Of a DNA stretch of 64,000 nucleotides, positions 18,518 through 27,311 are shown in pieces. Position 1 is the stretch's first letter; every line of letters starts with the position of its first letter. This stretch comes from Caulobacter sp. (GTDB lineage Bacteria; Pseudomonadota; Alphaproteobacteria; Caulobacterales; Caulobacteraceae). The notes beneath the pieces were generated by a model that searched no databases, was not told where the DNA came from, and was given only the letters and a program-made list of their open reading frames with translations. Where the stretch lies: NCBI GenBank assembly GCA_028291055.1, contig JAQGIP010000032.1, positions 1-64,000 of the forward strand, in the 5' to 3' direction. A program made the translations under genes and the position numbers.

Positions 18518-19651
18518 TTATTGCACCCGGACCCTGCCCGCCGTGAAGTGAAGGCCGGCGATGGTCCCCACCCCGGCCAGCAGCAGGATGACGCCCAGCA
18601 TCAGGGCGGTGCGCGGCTCACGGTCGGTGACCACCATCGACGCCAGGAACGGCCCCATCGCCGAACCCAGCAACTGGGCCCCGCCGGTCAGTTCGGCGGC
18701 GCGGCGCGTGGGGTCGGCCTCGATGGTCAGGGGCACGAAATAGGGCGAGGCGAACATGCCCAGAAACCCCGTCACGCCGAACACGCCCACGAAGACGGCG
18801 GTGGGCGGCGATCCGACCAGCAGCCACCAGACGGCCAGGTTGATGACCATCGCGGCCAGGAAGACCACCACATAGCGCAGCCGCCCGGCGATCACGGTCG
18901 CCGCCGCCGACCCCAGGATCTGGCCCGCCAGCGAGGCGGAGACGGCCATGCCCGCCACCCGCTCGCCCAGTCCCGCATGGTGCGCCAGCGGCTGCAGATA
19001 GATCCACACGGCCACGCCGCTGGCCGCGAACAGCAGGATGCCGCCCAGCGATATCCAGCCCCGCGCCGACGGCAGGTGCGACAGCCCCTCCCCCTTGGCC
19101 AGGGGCGCATAGCTGTCGGGGCCGAACAGGGCCAGCAGGGCCGCCAGCAGGCCTGCAATCCCCAAGGCCGCGAAGCCGCCGCCCACCCCGAACCGGACCA
19201 TGATCAGGCCCGACAGCGTGGCCGCCAGGGCCAGCTGGGCCAAGGTCTGGACCGTGAAATAGACCCCGGCCCATCGCTCCGGCGTGGCCGTGCGCACGAT
19301 GAAGCCGATCGAGATCCAGACCAGCACCCCTTCCGCAAGGCCCGCCAGCGCGCGGGCGGCCACCACGCCCAGGCCCGTCGCGCCGAAGGTCGCCAGGTTG
19401 GCCGCCGCCATGACCAGGCCGGCCAGCAGGCCGATCAGCTTGAGCCGCTCCGGCTTCAGCACCGCCCCCGCGCCGCCCGCCGCGATGCCCATGGCCAGCA
19501 GCTCGATCATCGCCGCCTGGCCGATGCCCGCCGCGCTGAGCCGCCCGGCGTCCGCCAGCGCGCCCAGCAGGATCGGGTTCACCCCTGTGATCAGCAGCGC
19601 CAGCGTACCCCCGGCCAGGGGGATGACGCCGTCCGGTATCCGTCTGATCAT
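18518..19651 (-). CDS. MFS transporter
   Basis: ~12 hydrophobic segments, MIRRIPDGVIPLAGGTLALLITGVNPILLGALAD; MFS-like charged loops. Confidence 0.75.
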   Translation of the reverse strand: MIRRIPDGVIPLAGGTLALLITGVNPILLGALADAGRLSAAGIGQAAMIELLAMGIAAGGAGAVLKPERLKLIGLLAGLVMAAANLATFGATGLGVVAARALAGLAEGVLVWISIGFIVRTATPERWAGVYFTVQTLAQLALAATLSGLIMVRFGVGGGFAALGIAGLLAALLALFGPDSYAPLAKGEGLSHLPSARGWISLGGILLFAASGVAVWIYLQPLAHHAGLGERVAGMAVSASLAGQILGSAAATVIAGRLRYVVVFLAAMVINLAVWWLLVGSPPTAVFVGVFGVTGFLGMFASPYFVPLTIEADPTRRAAELTGGAQLLGSAMGPFLASMVVTDREPRTALMLGVILLLAGVGTIAGLHFTAGRVRVQ

Positions 19652-21420
19652 CGTTCGATCGGCGCCGCAGCTTCAACCTTGGTAGCGCCCGCCGCCACCG
19701 GCGGCGCGGGCGTATCGCAGTCCGGCCGGGGCGTCAGCCCGAACCGCCGCCCGCCGATCTCCAGTTCACGCCACTTGGACGGCACGGTCTTGAAAGCCCC
19801 CGCCTTCAGGGCCTCCTTGCCGCCGGCCGCGCACACCTCCAGCGTCGCCACCTGCTTCCACGGACCGCTCGCCTGGGCCTGATAGACGTTGAGCGAACCA
19901 TAGCTGCTCTCATCCACCGCCACCTCGGGCCGTCCGTCGCCGTCCGCGTCCAGCACATAGAGGTCGCAGGCGTGCTCCTGCTCCTGACAGTTTATGTAAT
20001 CGCCGGGCAGCCGGTTGTTCACAAGGAAGCCGTCCGGGATGGCCGCGCCCTGCGGATAGACATGGAAGATCACCGGCTTATCGGCCACGGCGGGCACATA
20101 TTTGCCGGCCAGGGCGTCGGCGGCCCTGGCGCCCACGTCGCCGCCTCGCGCCTGAAGAGTCTTCAGCGCGCTCACCCCATATCGCCCCGACTGCGGGCCG
20201 AAGAAGGCATAGTCGATCTCGCCGGGCTTGGTGCGGCCTGAGACGATGCGCGCCATCTGGTCGTCGACCGACACCCGCGACGGGTCGGCCACCGGGGTCG
20301 TGAGCGCCAGGATCACCAGCACCGCCAGGGCGGCGGCGGCGACATTGGTGGGCTCCAGCGTCTTCATCCAAGGCCGGGGCCGTACGGCGGCGGCCAGGTA
20401 GCCCACGGCATAGACGGCGGCCAGCATCACGCAGGCGGCCGCATAGACCCGCTCCGGCGTCAGGCCGTACTGGCCGATACGCAAGACCAGGCCATAGCCG
20501 GCGATCCCCACCAGGGGCGCGATCAGCACCCCCGCGATCCGCGCCGCCCAGCGCAGCACCGCCGCCGGCGGGCTCTCGGGACGGCCGTCCTGATAGGCGG
20601 CGTTGATCAGCACGATCAGCAAGGCAGCGGCGGTCAGCACCACGGCGGTCGAGGCCTTGGTGTCCCACAGCGGCTTCAGCCCCGTGAACGGCAGGGTCAG
20701 CAGGAAGGCCGCCGCGATCAGGGTCAGCAGCGGCAGCAGCCACGACAGCAACACCAGCGCCACCGTGCGCACGCCCCGGATCAGGCCCACCCGCACGTCG
20801 GTCAGATGCACGGCGGCGGCGAAGGCCAGGGTGGTGGCCGGAATGTGGAACCAGTCGTGGTCGTAGAGCTTCAGCAGCGCATCGATGCCGATCAGCTTGA
20901 ACAGCCCCGCGCCCAGGAACAGCAGCGCCCAGAAGACGGCGGTGAAGGCCAGCGACAGGGCCAGCTGCACGCCATGTTTCCAGGCCCCGTCGAAATAGGT
21001 GGGATAGCGCGCCACCAGCCTGCGGTCCTCGTCGGCGGCGGCGATCAGATGGTGGGCGATGAAGAACAGCACCACGCCGCTCAGCGCCAGCACCGGGAAG
21101 TCGCCGCCGCGCATGGAGGCGAGATGGGCCCAGTAGCCGTAGCCGCCCAGCCCCGCCGCGATCAGCGCCGCCGCGATGGTCCAGACGGTGAGCGTCGTGC
21201 GCCGCAAGGTTCCCAGGCCGCCCATGAAGATCAGCGGGGCCACGAGCACGGCGGCCATGGCCCCCGAAATCGCCCAATTCCACGCTTCCGGGAACGGCTT
21301 GATCCAGAACTGGTGGATCAGCACCAGCGCGGCCAGCCCCTGGGCCAGACCCGCGCCCAGCCTCAAGGCCAGCATGCGCGGCGAGGCGGGCTTCGCCTCA
21401 AGCATCATATCCAAGCTCAT
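19648..21420 (-). CDS. DUF4153-like multi-pass membrane protein
   Basis: Hydrophobic N-terminal two thirds with FPEAWNWAISGAMAAVL; soluble C-terminus with DADGDGRPEVAVDESS; 4-nt overlap with the next gene. Confidence 0.7.
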   Translation of the reverse strand: MSLDMMLEAKPASPRMLALRLGAGLAQGLAALVLIHQFWIKPFPEAWNWAISGAMAAVLVAPLIFMGGLGTLRRTTLTVWTIAAALIAAGLGGYGYWAHLASMRGGDFPVLALSGVVLFFIAHHLIAAADEDRRLVARYPTYFDGAWKHGVQLALSLAFTAVFWALLFLGAGLFKLIGIDALLKLYDHDWFHIPATTLAFAAAVHLTDVRVGLIRGVRTVALVLLSWLLPLLTLIAAAFLLTLPFTGLKPLWDTKASTAVVLTAAALLIVLINAAYQDGRPESPPAAVLRWAARIAGVLIAPLVGIAGYGLVLRIGQYGLTPERVYAAACVMLAAVYAVGYLAAAVRPRPWMKTLEPTNVAAAALAVLVILALTTPVADPSRVSVDDQMARIVSGRTKPGEIDYAFFGPQSGRYGVSALKTLQARGGDVGARAADALAGKYVPAVADKPVIFHVYPQGAAIPDGFLVNNRLPGDYINCQEQEHACDLYVLDADGDGRPEVAVDESSYGSLNVYQAQASGPWKQVATLEVCAAGGKEALKAGAFKTVPSKWRELEIGGRRFGLTPRPDCDTPAPPVAAGATKVEAAAPIER

Positions 21421-21539
21421 GCGGCCCTCCCCGGCTGCAACGCCCGGGGACCCTCACCCGCGCGGCGCGGCGTGACAATGGGGCATGGGTGGAGGCGCGG
21501 CGCGGATTCGGCGCCGAAACCGTGCAGGCCGGGCCGTGG

Positions 21540-23045
21540 TCAGATCGCCTCGGCCAGCCCGATCTCACTGAACATCTCCGCCCGCCCGGGGCCCAGATTC
21601 GGGGGATAGTGGGCGGCGTTGCGGCGTTTGCCCTTGGCCCAGCTGGCCAGCACCGGGCCCATGTGACGCGGTTTCTTCAGCCAGTCGGTGGGTGCGTCCA
21701 GCATGTGGAAGCCGCGCAGCGCGGCGCGCAGGGTGGCGATGTCGGTGCGCAGCGCCACGCCCACCCCGTCGCGGGCGAAGCTGTTGAACAGGCGCGCGCG
21801 CAGGCCCGGCTTGTGGTCGGGGTTCCTGGCATTGGCGGCGCGGCGGATGGCCGAGCGGTCCTGGCGCAGCATGTCCTCGTAGAAGGGCCTCAGATCGCTG
21901 TCGATCTTCACCTGATAGCGGGCCAGCCGCCGGGCCGGATCGTCCGATCCTTCCAGCGCCGCGCGCAGGGCCTCGGCCTCGACGGCGGCGAAGGAGGTGC
22001 CGCGGCCATACAGGGGGTTGGTGCGCACCAGCCCGTCGCCGATGGCGAACAGGCCCAGCACCAGGGGCTGACCCTCAGCCAGCAGCGAACGCCAGCGGCT
22101 GCGCAGGTCGCCCATGCCGAACACCTTGGTCATCGGCTCGGAGATCGCCGGATCGGTCCAGCGCGCGATCCCGGGCAGCAGCTGGCAGACCTGCTGGAAT
22201 GTGTCGGGCCCGACGATGGCCGCGCGCAGTTCCGCCTCGATCTCGGGCACGGCGAGGGTGATCGAAAACCAGCCGGCGTCGGCGTTGAACAGGCCGTATT
22301 TGATGAAGCCCAGGTCGCCGGTGGCCGGCGGCGCGCCCTCCCGTGACGGCTCCGAAACGCCCGGCCGCAGGCGGTAGTGGCGGGTGTAGTAGAGGATGCC
22401 CGCGTCCTCCTCGGCCTCCGCGACGCTGACGCCGGCCTCGGCCAGCCAGTCGAACAGCTGGGTGCTTCGCCCCGCGGCGTCGACCACCACGTCGGCGCGC
22501 CACTCGCGCTCATGCTCGACGTCGCTGCCGGCCTCGCGGCCCGTCACGCCTACGACGCGGGGCGGTCCCTCCGTGGCGGGCTCGAGGATCAGGCCGTCCA
22601 CGAAGACGTCGGACTGGATGCGCACGTTGGCCTGGCGCTCCACGAAGCGGCGCATCACCAGCTCCAATGTGGTGCGGCGGCTGGTCAGCACGCCCAGGGC
22701 ATGGTCGCCCGGCTCCTCCACATAGGCCGCCTTCAGGTTGGGCGGCAGCATGTCGGCGAAGGTGATCTCGCGCACGCCGGCCGCATGCAGGTCGTCCATC
22801 AGCGCCGGGTGCGCCTCCAGCGCGGCGCGCAACCGGGCCAGGAAGGCGTGGCTGTGGCGCAGATGGCCCACGCCGCGGCGCTTCCAGTCGGCGAACACCA
22901 CGTCCACATCGCCTTCCGGCGGCGGTCCGTCGCGCTCCAGCAACAGGATGTCGCGCCCGGTGGGAAACAACGCCAGCGCCGTGAACAGGCCCGCGATGCC
23001 CGCGCCGGTCACCAAAACGGTCTCCGGCATATTTTTCGCCGTCAT
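21540..23045 (-). CDS. FAD-dependent oxidoreductase (epoxidase/halogenase-like flavoprotein)
   Basis: VLVTGAGIAGLFTALALFPTGRDILLLERD; ADVVVDAAGRSTQLFDWL; GLFAIGDGLVRTNPLYGRGTSFA. Start set at MTAKNMPETV because the longer ORF reads through intergenic hairpins. Confidence 0.75.
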   Translation of the reverse strand: MTAKNMPETVLVTGAGIAGLFTALALFPTGRDILLLERDGPPPEGDVDVVFADWKRRGVGHLRHSHAFLARLRAALEAHPALMDDLHAAGVREITFADMLPPNLKAAYVEEPGDHALGVLTSRRTTLELVMRRFVERQANVRIQSDVFVDGLILEPATEGPPRVVGVTGREAGSDVEHEREWRADVVVDAAGRSTQLFDWLAEAGVSVAEAEEDAGILYYTRHYRLRPGVSEPSREGAPPATGDLGFIKYGLFNADAGWFSITLAVPEIEAELRAAIVGPDTFQQVCQLLPGIARWTDPAISEPMTKVFGMGDLRSRWRSLLAEGQPLVLGLFAIGDGLVRTNPLYGRGTSFAAVEAEALRAALEGSDDPARRLARYQVKIDSDLRPFYEDMLRQDRSAIRRAANARNPDHKPGLRARLFNSFARDGVGVALRTDIATLRAALRGFHMLDAPTDWLKKPRHMGPVLASWAKGKRRNAAHYPPNLGPGRAEMFSEIGLAEAI

Positions 23046-23070
23046 TCTGTTGTCCTCACGCCCACGCTTC

Positions 23071-23140
23071 GCGTGCCGGATTTGAAGTTCGCCGGCACAT
23101 CGGTCGGGCTCCGGGCGAACTTCAAATCCGATGAGCACGC
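23071..23140. repeat. Hairpin element 1 in a divergent intergenic region
   Basis: GCGTGC-CGGATTTGAAGTTCGCC ... GGCGAACTTCAAATCCG-atga-GCACGC; 17-bp perfect inner arms. Confidence 0.85.
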
Positions 23141-23159
23141 GAACAGGCCCAGATTCACT

Positions 23160-23231
23160 AGTGTGGCTGGAATTTTGGAAATTCGCGCAGAGCCTCCACC
23201 AGGAGCAGGCGAATTTCCAAAAAGCCACACT
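23160..23231. repeat. Hairpin element 2 in a divergent intergenic region
   Basis: AGTGTGGCTGGAATTTTGGAAATTCGC (23160-23186) vs GCGAATTTCCAAAAAGCCACACT (23209-23231), inverted with small bulges. Confidence 0.85.
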
Positions 23232-23348
23232 AACCGTGAAAAGCTTCCTGTGGGGCAGTCAACCGGCCAATCGCGGTTCGACGATTGCCCTCCCCCACCC
23301 GTCCTCTGCTAGGGTCCGACTCGGTAGAATCCGCAGGAGCACCGCTGG

Positions 23349-24464
23349 GTGGACGTAGACGCCGACTTCAGCCTCGCCGACAAGGACGGGGAACCGGTCG
23401 CGCGCCTGACCGGCGACTGGACCGCTCACTGCCTGGGCAACGCCGGTCCGCGCCTGGCCGCGGCCATCCGCGACACCCGGCACACCGCCGTCGACATGAG
23501 CGGCGTCAAGCGCTGCGACACCGCCGGCGCCTATGCCGTTCTGCGCGCCGTCGAAGGGGTCAACGAGCCCCGCCAGCTGCAGGCGCGGCCGGAAACCCAC
23601 CGCCTGCTGGAACTGGTCGCCGAGGGCATCCAGCGCGAGCCCACCCCGGTCGTGAAGCAGCGCGGCTTCTACAACCTGATGGACCGGCTGGGCCGGGGCA
23701 TCTTCCATATCGCCGGCGAGCTCTACGAGATCTTCGACTTCCTGGGCCACCTGCTGGTGGCCATCTGGCATTCGATCCTCAATCCGCGCCGCATCCGCTG
23801 GGCGCCGACCTTTAACCTGGCTGAGCGCGCCGGCCTCGACGCCCTGCCGATCGTGGCCATCACCACCTTCTTCATCGGCGCGGTGGTGGGCCTGCTGGGC
23901 GTCAATACGCTCAGGCAATTCGGGGCCGAGGTGCTGGTGGTCGAGACCATCGGCATCGCCGTGCTGCGCGAATTCGGCATCGTCATCACTGCCGTGCTGC
24001 TGGCCGGCCGCTCGGCCTCCTCCTTCGCCGCCGAGATCGGCTCGATGAAGATGAACCAGGAGATCGACGCCATGCAGGTGATGGGGGTCGACCCGTTCGA
24101 CGCCCTGGTGGTGCCGCGCTTCGTGGCCCTGCTGATCACACTGCCCCTGCTGGTATTCGTGGCCGACCTGTCGGGCCTGTTCGGCGGCATGATCGTCTCC
24201 TGGTCGGTGCTGGACCTGTCGCCGACCTTCTTCATGCAGCGCATCGTCGACAACGTCGGCGTCACCCCCTTCTGGCTGGGCCTCTACAAGGCCCCCGTGG
24301 TGGCGCTGGTCGTGGCAGGCATCGGCTGCCGCCAGGGCCTGGACGTCGGCGACGATGTGGAATCCCTGGGCCTGAAGGTGACCTCGGCGGTGGTTCAGGC
24401 GATCTTCGCCATCATCCTGATCGATGCCGCCTTCGCCCTCGTCTACATGAAGGCCGGCCTATGA
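23349..24464 (+). CDS. MlaE-family lipid ABC transporter permease with N-terminal STAS-like domain
   Basis: N-term LTGDWTAHCLGNAGPRLAAAIRDTRHTAVDMSGVKRCDTAGAYAVL (STAS-like); C-term AGRSASSFAAEIGSMKMNQEIDAMQVMGVDPFDALVVPR (MlaE). GTG start. Confidence 0.9.
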   Translation: MDVDADFSLADKDGEPVARLTGDWTAHCLGNAGPRLAAAIRDTRHTAVDMSGVKRCDTAGAYAVLRAVEGVNEPRQLQARPETHRLLELVAEGIQREPTPVVKQRGFYNLMDRLGRGIFHIAGELYEIFDFLGHLLVAIWHSILNPRRIRWAPTFNLAERAGLDALPIVAITTFFIGAVVGLLGVNTLRQFGAEVLVVETIGIAVLREFGIVITAVLLAGRSASSFAAEIGSMKMNQEIDAMQVMGVDPFDALVVPRFVALLITLPLLVFVADLSGLFGGMIVSWSVLDLSPTFFMQRIVDNVGVTPFWLGLYKAPVVALVVAGIGCRQGLDVGDDVESLGLKVTSAVVQAIFAIILIDAAFALVYMKAGL

Positions 24465-25309
24465 CGGATACGCCGGTCCAACCCGATCACGTGCTCGCCG
24501 ACGACGAGCTGGACGAACGCGCCCCGCCCATCGAGGTGAAGGGCCTGAAGTCGCAATACGGGACCCAGGTCATCCACGAGGGCCTGGACCTGACCGTGCG
24601 CCACGGCGAGGTGCTGGGCGTGGTCGGCGGGTCCGGCACCGGCAAGTCGGTGCTGCTCAACACCATCATCGGCCTGAAACGCCCCGACGGCGGCACGGTG
24701 AAGATCTTCGGCCAGGATATCGAACACGCCTCGCGCAAGAAGTGGACGGCCATCGAGCGCCGCTGGGGCGTGCTGTTCCAGGCCGGCGCCCTGTTCTCCT
24801 CGTTGACCGTGCGCGAGAACGTCGCCGCCCCCCTCTACGAACACACCGACCTGTCCAAGAAGCAGATCGACGAGCTCGCCGACCTGAAGATCGCGCTCTC
24901 CGGCCTGCCCCCCGGCGCCGGGGCCAAGAAGCCGGCGGAGCTGTCGGGCGGCATGCGCAAGCGCGCCGGCCTGGCCCGCGCGCTGGCCCTGGACCCGGAA
25001 CTGCTGTTCCTCGACGAGCCTACCGCCGGCCTCGACCCGATCGGCGCGGCGGCCTTCGACGAACTGATCCACGACCTGTCGGACAGTCTCGACCTCACCG
25101 TCTTCATGATCACCCACGACCTGGACAGCCTCTATTCGATCACCGACCGGATCGCGGTGCTGGCCGATAAACAGATCGTCGCCGTGGCGCCGGTCGCCGA
25201 ACTCGAACAATCGGATCATCCCTGGATCCAGGAATATTTTCTGGGCCCCCGTGGCCGCGCCGCGACCAAGGCTTTGTCGAAGAAGCCTTCGCGAAGGAAG
25301 AAGAGCTGA
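24461..25309 (+). CDS. MlaF-family lipid ABC transporter ATP-binding protein
   Basis: GGSGTGKSV Walker A, LSGGMRKRAGLARAL signature, LDEPTAGLDPIGAAAFDELI. Confidence 0.92.
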   Translation: MTDTPVQPDHVLADDELDERAPPIEVKGLKSQYGTQVIHEGLDLTVRHGEVLGVVGGSGTGKSVLLNTIIGLKRPDGGTVKIFGQDIEHASRKKWTAIERRWGVLFQAGALFSSLTVRENVAAPLYEHTDLSKKQIDELADLKIALSGLPPGAGAKKPAELSGGMRKRAGLARALALDPELLFLDEPTAGLDPIGAAAFDELIHDLSDSLDLTVFMITHDLDSLYSITDRIAVLADKQIVAVAPVAELEQSDHPWIQEYFLGPRGRAATKALSKKPSRRKKS

Positions 25310-26247
25310 TGGAAAGAAACGCCAACTACGCCCTGGTGGGGTTTGCGTCGCTGCTGCTGTTTGTCGGCCTGCTGGTCTTCGTGGTCTGGCTGGCGCGCCT
25401 GCAGTCCGCCAAGGACTATGACCTCTACGACATCCTGTTCGTGGGTCCGGTTCGCGGCCTTTCCGTGGGCGGTGAAGTCCACTTCAACGGCATCAAGGTG
25501 GGCGAGGTCACCAAGATCACCCTCGACCCCGTCGACCCCAACCGCGTGATCGCCGCCATCCGCATCACCGCCAAGGTGCCGATCCGCCAGGACAGCTACG
25601 CGACCCTGGAGCCCCAGGGCATCACCGGCGTCAACTATGTGCAGATCACCGCCGGGTCGCCCAAGCTCAAGCTGCTGAAGGACATCACGCCAGCGGGGGT
25701 CAAGCCCGTCATCAAGAGCCAGCGAAGCGCGCTGGCCGACCTGCTCGAGGGCGGAGGCACGGTGCTGACCCGAACCATCGAGGCGCTCGACCGCGTCAAC
25801 AAGGTGCTGTCGGACAAGAACATCGCGGCCTTCGGCACGACACTCGGCAACGTCCAGGACGTGACCGCCCAGCTGAAAAGCAAGATGGCCATCCTGGACG
25901 ATGCGACCCGGGCCCTGAACGACATCGACAAGACCGCCAACGACATCGGCGAGCTGGCCCGGTCCAGCAAGAGCCTGGTCGACAACGACGGCCGCGCCGC
26001 GCTGACGAAGCTGGGCGACGCCGCGGACGAACTGAAGGGCGCCACGGCCGACGTGCGCAAGCTGGTCGCCAGGCTGCAAGGCCCGACCAGCGACTTCGCC
26101 ACCACCGGCCTGCCCCAGCTGACCTCCGCCATCGGCAGCCTGCAGACGGCCGCCGAGTCGCTCGACCGGCTGGTCAACGAGATCGAACAGAACCCGCGGG
26201 GCATGGTCTCCAAGGCGCCCGCCAAGGAAGTGGAGGTCAAGCCATGA
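25309..26247 (+). CDS. MlaD/MCE-domain protein
   Basis: MERNANYALVGFASLLLFVGLLVFVVWLA anchor; GPVRGLSVGGEVHFNGIKVGEVTKI MCE motif. Confidence 0.92.
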   Translation: MERNANYALVGFASLLLFVGLLVFVVWLARLQSAKDYDLYDILFVGPVRGLSVGGEVHFNGIKVGEVTKITLDPVDPNRVIAAIRITAKVPIRQDSYATLEPQGITGVNYVQITAGSPKLKLLKDITPAGVKPVIKSQRSALADLLEGGGTVLTRTIEALDRVNKVLSDKNIAAFGTTLGNVQDVTAQLKSKMAILDDATRALNDIDKTANDIGELARSSKSLVDNDGRAALTKLGDAADELKGATADVRKLVARLQGPTSDFATTGLPQLTSAIGSLQTAAESLDRLVNEIEQNPRGMVSKAPAKEVEVKP

Positions 26248-26897
26248 GCCGTCTGCCCAAGACCCCGGCGGCCCTGCGCCGCCTCGCCGTCCTGGCGGCC
26301 GTGACTGCCGCCTCCCTGGCGCTGACCGCCTGTATCTCGCTGCTGCCCAAGAGCGATCCGGCCCAGCTCTACCGCTTCGGCTTCAAGCCTGAGACGCCCG
26401 TATCGGCGGCGCCGGCCACGGGCGGGTTCGGGGTGCTCAAACCCCCGTCGGTCTTCCCGCGCGAAGCCGCGTCGGACCGGCTGCTGACCACCACGGGCAG
26501 CGAGGTCGCCTATGTCAGCGTGGCCCGCTGGGTCGCGCCCGCGCCGGTGCTGTTCGACGAGGCGGTGGCCGCCGCCTTCGCGGCCGACAAGGGCCCGGCC
26601 CGGCTGGTCATGCGCGGCGATCCGCGCCGCGCCGACTACACCCTGCGCCTGGACGTGCGCAGCTTCGAGGCCCGCTACACCCACGGACCCAAGGCGGGCC
26701 CGGACGTGGTCATCGTGGTCGACGCCGTGCTGCAGGGCACCGACCGCAGCCCGCCGCGCCTGCAGACCTTCGAGGTCAGCGTCACCGCGTCGGACAACCG
26801 CGTGGCCGCCATCGTCGAGGCCTACAACCAGGGCCTGGCCCAGCTGCTGCCGCAGCTGGCCGTCTGGGTCGACCAGGCCGGACCGCTGAAGGACTGA
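26244..26897 (+). CDS. ABC-type transport auxiliary lipoprotein (PqiC/MlaC-position component)
   Basis: LALTACISLLP lipobox; SEVAYVSVARWVAPAPVLFDEAVAAAF; 4-nt overlap with the mlaD-like gene. Confidence 0.82.
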   Translation: MSRLPKTPAALRRLAVLAAVTAASLALTACISLLPKSDPAQLYRFGFKPETPVSAAPATGGFGVLKPPSVFPREAASDRLLTTTGSEVAYVSVARWVAPAPVLFDEAVAAAFAADKGPARLVMRGDPRRADYTLRLDVRSFEARYTHGPKAGPDVVIVVDAVLQGTDRSPPRLQTFEVSVTASDNRVAAIVEAYNQGLAQLLPQLAVWVDQAGPLKD

Positions 26898-26903
26898 TCG
26901 GCC

Positions 26904-27311
26904 GTGGCAATACCGGCGGATACGATCGCGTGCCGAACCGACACGCTGTCGCTCACGTTTGAGCCGACGGATTGCGAAGACCGCTTCGGCTCCATCTGCT
27001 TTGACATCCACCTGGCGTTCGAAAGCCCCAGACAAGCCCTCACGTGGGAATGCTGCGGTGTCTGGATTGCCTACGACCGGCTGTTATCGTTCGAGGCGGC
27101 CCTCGGGCGTGGCCGTGCGGCCTTGATGGACATGGGCGACCACCAGATCATTTGCCTGGTTCCCGTCGGCGCTGGGATGCGGCTCTCGCTAAATCCGCCG
27201 GCCTTGCGCGTCTCGAACGCAGGCGCGGTCATGACCGTCTCCCTGCTCGTGGAACGCGAAGCCGCAGCCGCCCTGGCCGCCGCCTTCAAGGCCTATCCTC
27301 GCTGGTGGTAG
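26904..27311 (+). CDS. Hypothetical protein, no family recognised
   Basis: 135-aa ORF starting 6 nt after the lipoprotein gene; lower GC and different codon texture than neighbours; ends by overlapping the convergent DUF2339 gene. Confidence 0.6.
   Translation: MAIPADTIACRTDTLSLTFEPTDCEDRFGSICFDIHLAFESPRQALTWECCGVWIAYDRLLSFEAALGRGRAALMDMGDHQIICLVPVGAGMRLSLNPPALRVSNAGAVMTVSLLVEREAAAALAAAFKAYPRWW

Noticed and set aside
18491-19882. 463-aa plus-strand ORF opposite the MFS transporter
   Set aside because: Gln/His/Arg-rich shadow ORF; starts inside the palindromic repeat.
21540-23228. N-terminal extension of the flavoprotein ORF (MAFWKFACSWWRL...)
   Set aside because: Extension is translated from the two intergenic hairpins; the FAD motif begins right after MTAKNMPETV, so the start at 23045 is far more plausible.
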